DNA of 64,000 nt from Streptomyces sp. A1136 (GTDB lineage Bacteria > Actinomycetota > Actinomycetes > Streptomycetales > Streptomycetaceae): assembly GCF_004795055.1 (NCBI RefSeq), contig NZ_SSBJ01000023.1, positions 62,001 to 126,000 of the forward strand. The letters run 5' to 3'. A program made the translations under genes and the position numbers. This document shows, in pieces, positions 51,041 to 58,671 of this stretch; positions within the stretch are counted from its first letter, which is position 1; each line of letters opens with the position of its first letter. A model generated the notes under the pieces. The model saw only the letters and a program-made list of their open reading frames with translations, was not told the DNA's origin and did no database searches.

Positions 51041-51838
51041 ATGACTGCACTGACGCGCGCCTTGCGCCTGACCTTCCACGGTGGCGGACTGTCCTACCGT
51101 GCCCTGTTCAACTGGACCACCCCGCCCATGTTCATCGGCACCCTGCTGGTGAGCCCACTGTTCCAGATCTTCTTCTTCGTCCACGTCGGACGGACTCTGG
51201 GCGTGGCCGACGACCGCTTCTACCTGCTGGGCAACGCGATCCTGGCGACGAGCGTGCCCTGCGTGTACGGCGGGATCATGGCCGTCGCCAACGAGCGCAG
51301 GTACGGCACGCTGGGAGCGGTGCTGCTCAGCCCGCGCTCCCGGGGCCTGATCTGGGGCGGCAGGGTGCTTCCTTACGTCCTCAACGGGTTCGTCGTCATG
51401 GTCTTCATGATGGGCGCGGGCTCCCTGGCACTGGGCCTGCCACTGCCGGCCTCGACCCTGCTCGGACTCGCGCAGGTCTTCGTGGTGGCCGCGGCCTCGT
51501 GCGCCCTGTTCGGCCTGACGCTGGGAGCGCTGGCGGTGCGCGTCCGGGACGTGTTCGTGATCTCGAACGCCGCTTTCACGCTGTTGATCCTTTTCAGTGG
51601 CGCGAACCTGCCTCCGGCGGCCATGCCGTCCTGGATGAACGCGATCGGTTCGTTCCTGCCGCTTTCGCACGCCATCACCGCGCTCCGGGCCCTGTTCGAG
51701 GGGGCCTCGACCGCCGGAATCCGGTCAAGTCTCGGCGGGGAGGCGGCCGTCGCCCTGGGCTGGGCGGCGGTGGCCTACGGATTGCTGCGCTTCTTCGAGT
51801 GGCGCAGCCGCGCGAACGCCGCATTGGACGTCATGTGA
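51041..51838 (+). CDS. ABC-2 type permease 2
   Basis: 265 aa, six hydrophobic segments. Contains ANERRYGTLGAVLLSPRSRGL, the ABC-2 signature between helices, and ILFSGANLPPAAMPSW before the last periplasmic loop. It is a diverged partner of permease 1. Last gene of the peptide/ABC transcript; no strong hairpin follows, and the operator region of signal peptide 2 begins 18 bp after its stop. Confidence 0.88.
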   Translation: MTALTRALRLTFHGGGLSYRALFNWTTPPMFIGTLLVSPLFQIFFFVHVGRTLGVADDRFYLLGNAILATSVPCVYGGIMAVANERRYGTLGAVLLSPRSRGLIWGGRVLPYVLNGFVVMVFMMGAGSLALGLPLPASTLLGLAQVFVVAAASCALFGLTLGALAVRVRDVFVISNAAFTLLILFSGANLPPAAMPSWMNAIGSFLPLSHAITALRALFEGASTAGIRSSLGGEAAVALGWAAVAYGLLRFFEWRSRANAALDVM

Positions 51839-51855
51839 CCCGCGAGATACATATC

Positions 51856-51883
51856 CTGCCAAATCTTTGACAAGTTTTGCCGC
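51856..51883 (+). promoter_or_regulatory. TTGNCAA operator/promoter of signal peptide 2
   Basis: CTGCCAA (51856-51862), TTGACAA (51867-51873) and TTGCCGC (51877-51883) lie 11 and 10 bp apart. The first spacing equals that of the site before peptide 1. A TAGCCT hexamer at 51901-51906 matches the position and form of TAGCGT at 27461 and could be the -10 element. Confidence 0.55.
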
Positions 51884-52000
51884 AGCATGAGGGATTGGTT
51901 TAGCCTCTCTCAAGCACGCTTCGAGCGGGTGTCCACTTGCACGGGGTTTCAATGCGCGCCTTTCGGCCGGCCGATTCGCGCTACTCAGGGGGGTTTCAAG

Positions 52001-52144
52001 ATGAGGATGCTTCAATATGCGATCGGCGCTCTCGCCGCACTGTGCGCGGTCGCGACACTGGCAAGCGGGTCCGCTTCCGGGCAGGGCGGCCCCTTGACGG
52101 CGTCGCGGGGGGCAGGCGGCACCGCGGTCATCGACTGGCCGTAA
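52001..52144 (+). CDS. Putative secreted signalling pro-peptide 2 (C-terminus VIDWP)
   Basis: 47 aa from ATG 52001 with AGGGGGG at good spacing; the frame upstream is not protein-like. A short basic start (MRM) is followed by a hydrophobic core (YAIGALAALCAVATLASG), a Gly/Ser-rich linker, and the end GGTAVIDWP. Apart from export-signal character and the last five residues it differs from peptide 1. The regulator gene follows 174 bp later on the same strand, as at 27.6-27.9 kb. A secreted pheromone precursor is inferred; the active form is presumably a short C-terminal fragment. Confidence 0.65.
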   Translation: MRMLQYAIGALAALCAVATLASGSASGQGGPLTASRGAGGTAVIDWP

Positions 52145-52178
52145 CGGCCGGACGAGAAGGATGCCGGACGGCCGGAAA

Positions 52179-52204
52179 TTGCCGACTTGGGCAATATTTG
52201 CCAG
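52179..52204 (+). promoter_or_regulatory. TTGNCAA operator/promoter of regulator 2
   Basis: TTGCCGA (52179-52185), TGGGCAA (52188-52194) and TTGCCAG (52198-52204). The last two form a near-perfect inverted repeat with a 3-bp centre, as in the regulator 1 promoter at 27815. TTGCCA (52198-52203) could be the -35 of the regulator gene. Confidence 0.5.
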
Positions 52205-52318
52205 AAGGTATCCCGATGTGAAATCATACGGGGGTGGGTCATTGGCGACCCACCCCTTTCGGGTTTTGGGTCCTATATCTCGGGAAGGCAGAGATGATCT
52301 TTCCGACAGAGGTGCGAC

Positions 52319-53536
52319 GTGCTTGAGCAGCCTGGGTTCGGCAAGCGGCTGCGGCAGCTGAGGCAGGAGCGCGGAATTTCCCAGGTGGCACTCGCCGGAA
52401 CGGGAATGTCGGCCGCTTACCTGTCGAGGCTGGAGTCCGGGGGCCGACGCCCCACCGCGCGGGCCGTGTCCTATCTGGCGGAACAGCTCGGGATTCCCGT
52501 CGAGATGTTCGAGGACGACCGCCCCGAGGACAGCCTCACCGAAGTGGTCGCCCTGATGGCCGCCGTGCCGGAAAGCGACTTCGACGCCGGTACGGGCAAG
52601 CTCCTCGCCGAAAGCCTCGCGGCGGCCGGCGACGCCGACGACCTCACCCGCTGGCACGCGCTCGCCCAACTCGCGCGGGTGTACGAGGTACTGGGTGATT
52701 TCCGCAAGGAGCGCGAGACCCTGCTCGAACTGAACGCGCTCGGCGAGAAGTTGGGCCGTGCCGCCCTCCAGAGCCGTGCCCGGATCCGGCTCGCCCGCTG
52801 CGAACGCGACCTCGGCAACGTGAAGGCCGCTCGCGACGCGGTGACCCAGGCCCTCGGCTTCAGTGACGAGCGGCGCGTGCGGGTCTCCGCCTCCGACTCG
52901 GTGCGCGCCCGGCTCCTGCTGGCCTCCTGCCAGGCCGAACTCGGCGACCTCGCCGAGGCCGCGCGGCTGGTGGACGAGGTGTGCGAGTCGCTGCGCGGGT
53001 CGACCGGCCCACTGGCGGCCCAGGCGTTCTGGAGCGCCGCGACGGTTGCCGCCCGACAGGGCAACGACGCCCGCGCCGCGGAGTACCTGACGCAGGCCAT
53101 GGTCGCCATCGACAGCCGCGACGACCTCACCCTGTGGATGCGCCTCAGGCTCGCCGGCGCGTCCCTGTCCCTGGCGTCGGATCCGCCTCGCGTGAGCGAT
53201 GCCGAGGAGTACCTGGCGGCGGCCGAGCCCGCGATGAAGCTCATCGGCAGTCCCCGCCACCTACAGGAACTGCGCTTCCTCCAGGCGAAGCTGGCCTTCC
53301 ACCAGGACCTGCCGGACCGCACGGCGGAACTGCTCGCCGCGGGCGAGGGCGACAAGAACCTCCTGTCGTACCGCGACCAGGTCCGCTACGACGTCCTGCG
53401 CAACCTGGTCGCACTGCGCTCGGGGGACCGGCACGCCCTCGACCACCTGCGGGACATCGCCGGCCAGGTCCAGGCCTGCAACATGCCGGACCTGGCGGCC
53501 GAGGTGTGGCGGACCGTCGCCCAGAACGCGATCTGA
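52319..53536 (+). CDS. XRE-family regulator with TPR-like domain (peptide-sensor candidate 2)
   Basis: 405 aa from GTG 52319. The N-terminal helix-turn-helix reads FGKRLRQLRQERGISQVALA, then SAAYLSRLESGGRRPTARAV. The C-terminal about 330 residues are helical repeats with TPR-like spacing (ALAQLARVYEVLGDFRKERE, ARIRLARCERDLGNVKAARD, ARLLLASCQAELGDLAEAAR). It is paralogous to regulator 1 throughout, including SRDDLTLWMRLRLAGASL. It follows signal peptide 2 and presumably binds the TTGNCAA sites. It converges with the NmrA-like gene, with 44 bp between stops. Confidence 0.8.
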   Translation: MLEQPGFGKRLRQLRQERGISQVALAGTGMSAAYLSRLESGGRRPTARAVSYLAEQLGIPVEMFEDDRPEDSLTEVVALMAAVPESDFDAGTGKLLAESLAAAGDADDLTRWHALAQLARVYEVLGDFRKERETLLELNALGEKLGRAALQSRARIRLARCERDLGNVKAARDAVTQALGFSDERRVRVSASDSVRARLLLASCQAELGDLAEAARLVDEVCESLRGSTGPLAAQAFWSAATVAARQGNDARAAEYLTQAMVAIDSRDDLTLWMRLRLAGASLSLASDPPRVSDAEEYLAAAEPAMKLIGSPRHLQELRFLQAKLAFHQDLPDRTAELLAAGEGDKNLLSYRDQVRYDVLRNLVALRSGDRHALDHLRDIAGQVQACNMPDLAAEVWRTVAQNAI

Positions 53537-53580
53537 GTCCGACGCCCGGTCCCGGCGCGACGGCCCCGACCCCGACCCGG

Positions 53581-54423
53581 TCAGCGCCCGGTGAACGCGC
53601 GGGCGTTCTCCTGAGCCCACTGGCGGAAGGTGCGGGCGGGCCGGCCGAGGAGCGTCTCCGTGGTGTCGGCGATGGCGGCGGGACGGTGGTCGGCGGCTTC
53701 CCACAGGTCGAGCAGTGAGGAAGCCATCGGCGCGGGCAGGTAACCGCTCATCTGCCGCTCGGCCTCGGGGCGGCTGATCTGCTCGACCGGAATCTCACGG
53801 CCGAGGACGTCGGCGAGGACGGCGAGCTGCTCACGGAAGGAAAGTGACTCGGGACCGGTCAGGGTGAGCGAGCGGCCGGTGAGGCCGTCACCGGTCAGGG
53901 CCTCGGCGGCGATGTCGGCGATGTCCTCGGGGTGGATCAGCGCAAGGTGCGCGTCGGGATAGGCGAGCTGGACGGGCAGCGACCGGCCGATGGACTGCGC
54001 CCAACCGAAGGAGTTGCTCGCGAAGGCATCGGGGCGCAGGAACGTGTGGGCGAGGGTGGAGTCCGCCAAGGCTCGCTCGATCTTGAGGCTGTGGCTCGCG
54101 AGCGGGTCGTTCTCGGCGTCGGGTCCGAGGACCGAGGACGAGGAGAGCAGGACGACGTGCTCCACGCCCGCGGCTTCGGCGGCCTTCACGAAGTCATGGA
54201 TGCCGGCGGGTTCGGGGTAGAGGAAGACCCGGCGCACCCCGCTGAGCGCCGCGGCGAAAGTCTCGGACCGGTCGAGGGCGAGTTCGGCGGTCTCGACACC
54301 GGCCGGGACGGTCAGTTCGGCGGGCTGGGCGCTGGCGGCACGGACGGTGAGGCCGGCGGCGTGCAGGCGGGCGATGACCGCCTGACCGACCTGGCCGCGG
54401 GCGCCGGTGATGAGGATGGTCAC
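53581..54423 (-). CDS. NmrA-like NAD(P)-binding protein
   Basis: 280 aa, GTG start with GGAG upstream. An atypical SDR: the N-terminal TILITGARGQVGQAVIARL binds the dinucleotide; VVLLSSSSVLG and the HPEDIADIAAEAL segment are typical of NmrA/quinone-oxidoreductase-2-like proteins. There is no YxxxK catalytic pair, so a redox sensor or a quinone/isoflavone-type reductase is possible. It lies between the regulator and the polyketide genes, and membership in either cluster is uncertain. Confidence 0.78.
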   Translation of the reverse strand: MTILITGARGQVGQAVIARLHAAGLTVRAASAQPAELTVPAGVETAELALDRSETFAAALSGVRRVFLYPEPAGIHDFVKAAEAAGVEHVVLLSSSSVLGPDAENDPLASHSLKIERALADSTLAHTFLRPDAFASNSFGWAQSIGRSLPVQLAYPDAHLALIHPEDIADIAAEALTGDGLTGRSLTLTGPESLSFREQLAVLADVLGREIPVEQISRPEAERQMSGYLPAPMASSLLDLWEAADHRPAAIADTTETLLGRPARTFRQWAQENARAFTGR

Positions 54424-54544
54424 GAGGTCTCCATTCGTCGGGGGTTTGGGTACGTCGGGTATGTACGCTTACGTGTAGGTAATTTCGTACGGAAAGTCTG
54501 GTTCCCCACAGGGGCATTCGGCCGGTCCGCCGGATGCCGTGGGA

Positions 54545-55264
54545 TCAGCCGGTACGGGCGCGGAGCACGACGCGGGCCCCTCGTCCGAGCAGGCGGGGCA
54601 GTTCGCGGTCGCGGACGAAGAAGTGGCCGCCCGGCAGGGTGCGCTGGACGGTGCGGTCGCTGGTCCAGCGTGACCATCCGGCCAGGGTGGCGGCGCTCGC
54701 GAGCCGGTCCTCGGCGCCACTGACGGCGAGCAGCGGTACCGCGACCCGGCCGGCGGCGGCGCCGCGCAGGGCCAGGGCGAGGCGCAGGTCGTCCCGGAGC
54801 ACGGGCAGCACGCAGCGGTGCCAGAGGTCGCCGGGTTCGGCCCCGGGCGGCGCGGCGCCGAATCCGTCGAGCACGCGCAGGAGTTCCGCGTCGGGCAGCT
54901 CGGCGCAGCTCGCCAGGACGGCCGGGGTGTCGGGTGGCGGGCATGCGCCGATGGCGAGCAGTGCGGGCCGTGGCAGCCCGGCCTCTTGGAGCGCGTGCGC
55001 GACGGTGTAGGCGACGGCGCCGCCGAGGCTGTGGCCGTACAGCACGTACGGCACCTCGGGTGCGTCCGCCACCTGCTCGAACAGTGGCCGCAGGTCGGCG
55101 AGCAGTGCCTCGCGGGTGGTCACCCGGGGTTCCCCGGCGCGTCGGTCGCGCCCGGGCAGCGGCCAGGAGATCGTCTCGGCCTCTCCCCCGGTGTACCGGT
55201 TCCAGCGCCGGAACGCGGACGACCCGGCCCCGGCGTGTGCGAAGCAGTGCAGTCGTACCTTCAT
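54545..55264 (-). CDS. Type II thioesterase (second copy)
   Basis: 239 aa from ATG 55264 (GAGG upstream; an in-frame ATG at 55291 is the alternative). TEII motifs are RLHCFAHAGAGSSAF, ISWPLPGRDRR, the nucleophile elbow YGHSLGGA (Ser79), and the catalytic His in PGGHFFVRD. It is clearly distinct from the thioesterase at 4.0 kb. It is in line with the carrier-protein gene upstream and probably edits carrier proteins of the right-hand polyketide cluster. Confidence 0.85.
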   Translation of the reverse strand: MKVRLHCFAHAGAGSSAFRRWNRYTGGEAETISWPLPGRDRRAGEPRVTTREALLADLRPLFEQVADAPEVPYVLYGHSLGGAVAYTVAHALQEAGLPRPALLAIGACPPPDTPAVLASCAELPDAELLRVLDGFGAAPPGAEPGDLWHRCVLPVLRDDLRLALALRGAAAGRVAVPLLAVSGAEDRLASAATLAGWSRWTSDRTVQRTLPGGHFFVRDRELPRLLGRGARVVLRARTG

Positions 55265-55514
55265 GTGCGCCACCTCTCTGTTGTCCGCCATCCCGCCGCC
55301 ACCCTCTCGGGGTCTGCCGGGGGTCGGCTCAGGACGGGCTCGGACAGCGGCGTGGTGGGCGGTGGCCCGCGCGGGTTGTGGCGACGCCGCCGCTACGCCG
55401 CGTACAGGTCCAAGTTCGACGGACACACGGAAGGCCCTTCGGAGGAACTCCGAGGGGCCGATGTGTACGGGCACGGAAGTGGCCGTGTGGTTCGTCGGCC
55501 GGTGATCGGACCGG

Positions 55515-55892
55515 TCATGCCTGGGTCGGCGCGCCGGTGTTCGCCTCGTCCACCAGGACCGCCAGCAGCGCGGCGATCTCGGTGACCGAGTTCTCGCGCA
55601 GCAGGTGGGTGGTGCGGACCGGAATCCGCAACGCGCTCTCCAGCTTGCGCTGCAGCGCAAGGGCCGTGATCGAGTCGACTCCCTGGCTGTAGAGGGGACG
55701 CGTCCGGTTGATCCGATGGGCGGGCGGCACGTCCAGCGTGCTCTGGAGCTCCTGGCAGAGGTAGGTCTCCAGCGCACGGCGACGGGCGTCGCCGTCCCCG
55801 TCCGTCGAGGAGAGCAGTTGGGGCATGTCGGGAAGGGTCCCCGCCCGGTCCTTCAGGTGTTGGTCCAACGCGTTCGCAGACTTCGCCGCCAT
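55515..55892 (-). CDS. Stand-alone acyl carrier protein
   Basis: 125 aa. The phosphopantetheine site is GVDSITALAL (Ser74), of the modular-PKS type (D-S-I/L) rather than the LGYDSL type of minimal type II PKS carriers. About 40 extra N-terminal residues precede the carrier fold. The start is 4 bp from the SnoaL-like stop. With the thioesterase and carboxylase genes it may handle a starter or side-chain unit. Confidence 0.82.
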   Translation of the reverse strand: MAAKSANALDQHLKDRAGTLPDMPQLLSSTDGDGDARRRALETYLCQELQSTLDVPPAHRINRTRPLYSQGVDSITALALQRKLESALRIPVRTTHLLRENSVTEIAALLAVLVDEANTGAPTQA

Positions 55893-55896
55893 GGTC

Positions 55897-56457
55897 TCAT
55901 CCCTTCATCGGGTGTGTTGGCTGGTCCTCGGGGCGGGGGCGGGGCTGGGACCGGCGCAGCGCACGCGGTTCGGGTCCCGGCCGCGGCCCGTCGCCCGCCG
56001 ACCACTTGAGGTTGAACTTCCAAGAGCGCAGCCGCCAGCCGTCGGGGGTGCGCACGGCCTCGCCTTCCGAGTACCCGCCGATGTCGAACCGGCCGCCCGG
56101 GTCGGGACCGTCGTGGAGGTGCACGTGCGAGGCGATCAGGTGCACGCGCAGGAGTGCCGCGTCGCCCTTGAGGTCGATGCCGTAGTTGGCGGCCAGGTGG
56201 TGCGTACGGTCGAACTTGGCCTTCTTCTCGAAGTGGAAGCGGGCCAGTCCGTCCAGTCCCTCGAATCGGCCGACGGGGAACTCCAGCCGGCAGTCCTCGG
56301 TGAAGACCGATCGGGTCCAGGCGTCGTCGAAACCGTAGTCGTCCTGCGTGTCGAGCAGCGTGACGTAGCGGTCGACGAGCGCGACGATCTCGGCTCGGTC
56401 GGTCAGCACACGCACCTGTGCGCGCAGCTCGGCGACCTCCTCGTCGGTCACGGTCAT
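55897..56457 (-). CDS. SnoaL/NTF2-like protein
   Basis: 186 aa from ATG 56457 with AGGAGG upstream; a longer in-frame reading to 56523 lacks such a site. The alpha+beta cone fold of SnoaL_4-type proteins is suggested by EIVALVDRYVTLLDTQD, WTRSVFTEDCRLEFPVG, and HLIASHVHLHDG with a late W-R-L-R-S-W-K strand. Members include polyketide cyclases and hydroxylases. The C-terminal 35 residues are low-complexity and Pro/Arg-rich. Probably a tailoring or cyclising enzyme of the aromatic polyketide. Confidence 0.72.
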   Translation of the reverse strand: MTVTDEEVAELRAQVRVLTDRAEIVALVDRYVTLLDTQDDYGFDDAWTRSVFTEDCRLEFPVGRFEGLDGLARFHFEKKAKFDRTHHLAANYGIDLKGDAALLRVHLIASHVHLHDGPDPGGRFDIGGYSEGEAVRTPDGWRLRSWKFNLKWSAGDGPRPGPEPRALRRSQPRPRPEDQPTHPMKG

Positions 56458-56539
56458 CTGTTCTCTTCCTCCTGTTCCGGTGGGGCTCGGCAGCGGACGC
56501 GGGATCGGGGCGCGGGGCGTCACCGGGGAGCTCGGGCGC

Positions 56540-56842
56540 TCAGGCGGCCCGGCCGCCGGAGACCTGCCAGCCGCGCGGATCGCGGTGGGCCGTGCCCCGG
56601 TGGTCGGGGCGGGGGCGCCAGCCCGCCGCGGGCTTGCCTTCCTGGAGCCCGGGGCCCGTCGCGGCGAGGGCCGCGGCGCGGGCGAGCAGCACGGTGGTGA
56701 GGGCGGCGATGTCCAGGGCGGTGGCCTTCCCCTTCACGACACGGATGACCAGTGCCGTGTCCTCGGAGGTCGGGGTGGACGCGTCGGCGGCCGGCGCGGA
56801 CGCCGTGGGCACGTCCGCGGCACGCACGGTGGCCCCGCTCAC
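56540..56842 (-). CDS. Acyl-CoA carboxylase epsilon subunit
   Basis: 100 aa, GTG start overlapping the beta-subunit stop (GTGA). The recognisable part is ALVIRVVKGKATALDIAAL, followed by an Ala-rich helix and a Trp/Arg-rich end (GWRPRPDHRG-type), the AccE/PccE pattern of actinobacteria. The epsilon subunit helps assemble the alpha/beta carboxylase. Its presence supports malonyl-CoA (or methylmalonyl-CoA) supply for polyketide synthesis. Confidence 0.82.
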   Translation of the reverse strand: MSGATVRAADVPTASAPAADASTPTSEDTALVIRVVKGKATALDIAALTTVLLARAAALAATGPGLQEGKPAAGWRPRPDHRGTAHRDPRGWQVSGGRAA

Positions 56843-58458
56843 TGGGGCGGGTTCCCGTGCTTGCGGCACACCATGTCGGCGTGCTTGTTGCGCAGCATCG
56901 CCAGGGACCGGATCAGCACGTGCCGGGACTCGCGGGGGTCGATTACGTCGTCGACGAGTCCGCGCTCGGCCGCGTAATAGGGGTGCATCAGCTCGGCCTG
57001 GTACTCCTTGATCTTTTGCTGGCGCACCGCCTCGGGGTCCTCGGCCGCGTTGATCTCGCGGCGGAAGATGACGTTCGCGGCGCCCTCGGCGCCCATCACC
57101 GCGATCTCGTTGGACGGCCAGGCCAGCGCGAGGTCCGCGCCGATGGAGCGGGAGTCCATGACGATGTACGCGCCTCCGTACGCCTTGCGGAGCACGAGGG
57201 AGATCCGCGGCACCGTCGCGTTGCAGTACGCGTAGAGCAGCTTGGCGCCACGCCGGATGATGCCGTTGTGCTCCTGGTCGACGCCCGGCAGGAACCCGGG
57301 GACGTCGATCAGGGTGACCAGCGGGATGTTGAAGGCGTCGCAGAACTGGACGAAGCGGGCGGCCTTCTCGCTCGCGTCGATGTCGAGCACGCCGGCGAAG
57401 GAGGCGGGCTGGTTGGCGACGATGCCGACGACCTCGCCGTCGAGGCGGGACAGCGCGCAGACGATGTTGGTCGCCCACGCCGGGTGGATCTCGAAGAACT
57501 CGCCGTCGTCGACGATCTCCTCGATGACGCCGCGGATGTCGTAGACCCGGCTCGGGTCGTCCGGGACCAGTTCGAGCAGCCGCTCGGTCCGCCGGTCGGC
57601 CGCGTCGCCGCCCTTGGCGGACGGCGGCAGCTCGCGGTTGTTCGCGGGCAGCATCGAGAGCAGGAAGCGGACGTCCTCCATGCAGCTGTACACGTCGTCG
57701 TACGCGAAGTGCGCGACGCCCGAGGTGGCCGCGTGGACGTCGGCGCCGCCGAGCCCGTTCTGGGTGATCTCCTCGCCGGTCACCGCGCGGACCACGTCCG
57801 GGCCGGTGATGAACATCTGCGAGATGTCGCGGACCATGAAGACGAAGTCCGTGAGGGCCGGGGAGTACGCGGCGCCGCCGGCGCAGGGGCCCAGCATGAC
57901 GGAGATCTGCGGGATGACGCCCGATGCCTTGGTGTTGCGCTGGAAGATGCCGCCGTACCCGGCGAGGGCGGAGACGCCCTCCTGGATGCGGGCGCCCGCG
58001 CCGTCGTTCAGGGAGACCAGGGGGGCACCGGCCGCGATGGCCATGTCCATGATCTTGTGGATCTTCGTGGCGTGGGCCTCGCCCAGCGCGCCGCCGAAGA
58101 TCCGGAAGTCGTGGGCGTAGACGAAGACCGTACGGCCCTCGACGGTGCCCCAGCCGGTGATGACGCCGTCCGTGTAGGGTCTCTTGTCCTCCAGGCCGAA
58201 GCCGCTCGCCCGGTGCCGGCGCAGCTGCTCGACCTCGTTGAAGGAGCCCTCGTCGAGCAGCAGCGCGATGCGCTCGTGCGCGGTCAGCTTGCCCTTGGCG
58301 TGCTGGCGCTCGGTCGCCTTCGGGTCGGGTCCGCGGCGGGCCTCGTCCTTGATCAGGCCGAGTTCTTCCAGCCGTTCGTGCGAGGTCCAGTGTCCCCGGT
58401 GCTCACGCTCGGAGAGGTCGGACCAGGCCTGGATCTTCGTCTTCTCGTCGGTCGACAT
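56839..58458 (-). CDS. Acyl-CoA carboxylase beta (carboxyltransferase) subunit
   Basis: 539 aa from ATG 58458; 24 nt longer reading frames exist but have no better site. Both carboxyltransferase halves are present: GKLTAHERIALLLDEGSF, LNDGAGARIQEGV, GPCAGGAAYSPALTDF (oxyanion hole), and later IDVPGFLPGVDQEHNGIIR and RKAYGGAYIVM. It is a close AccB/PccB-type protein; the acyl substrate is set by one residue I cannot judge here. Its place among polyketide genes suggests a dedicated supply of extender or starter units. The biotin-carrying alpha subunit must be encoded elsewhere. Confidence 0.92.
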   Translation of the reverse strand: MSTDEKTKIQAWSDLSEREHRGHWTSHERLEELGLIKDEARRGPDPKATERQHAKGKLTAHERIALLLDEGSFNEVEQLRRHRASGFGLEDKRPYTDGVITGWGTVEGRTVFVYAHDFRIFGGALGEAHATKIHKIMDMAIAAGAPLVSLNDGAGARIQEGVSALAGYGGIFQRNTKASGVIPQISVMLGPCAGGAAYSPALTDFVFMVRDISQMFITGPDVVRAVTGEEITQNGLGGADVHAATSGVAHFAYDDVYSCMEDVRFLLSMLPANNRELPPSAKGGDAADRRTERLLELVPDDPSRVYDIRGVIEEIVDDGEFFEIHPAWATNIVCALSRLDGEVVGIVANQPASFAGVLDIDASEKAARFVQFCDAFNIPLVTLIDVPGFLPGVDQEHNGIIRRGAKLLYAYCNATVPRISLVLRKAYGGAYIVMDSRSIGADLALAWPSNEIAVMGAEGAANVIFRREINAAEDPEAVRQQKIKEYQAELMHPYYAAERGLVDDVIDPRESRHVLIRSLAMLRNKHADMVCRKHGNPPQ

Positions 58459-58671
58459 AAGTGGGTCACGCTCCCGAATCAAGTTCCTTGGGTCGTTCTG
58501 TCACCGGCGCGATGTGCACGGTGGCGCCGGTATGGGGGCACCGGCGGGCATCCGGCGGGCTCGGCCGCGCTGTCGGCCCGCGGCAGCGGCTGGGGGTTCA
58601 CGTCGACCCGGAGGGCGGCCTCCATCCGACTCCGGAACTCCAGGGCCTGACGCACGTACTGGCCGGACGGT

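Noticed and set aside
27944..53536. XRE regulators as phage repressors
   Set aside because: No phage or integrase genes are nearby. The long TPR-like C-terminal domains and the adjacent exported peptides fit a peptide receptor better.
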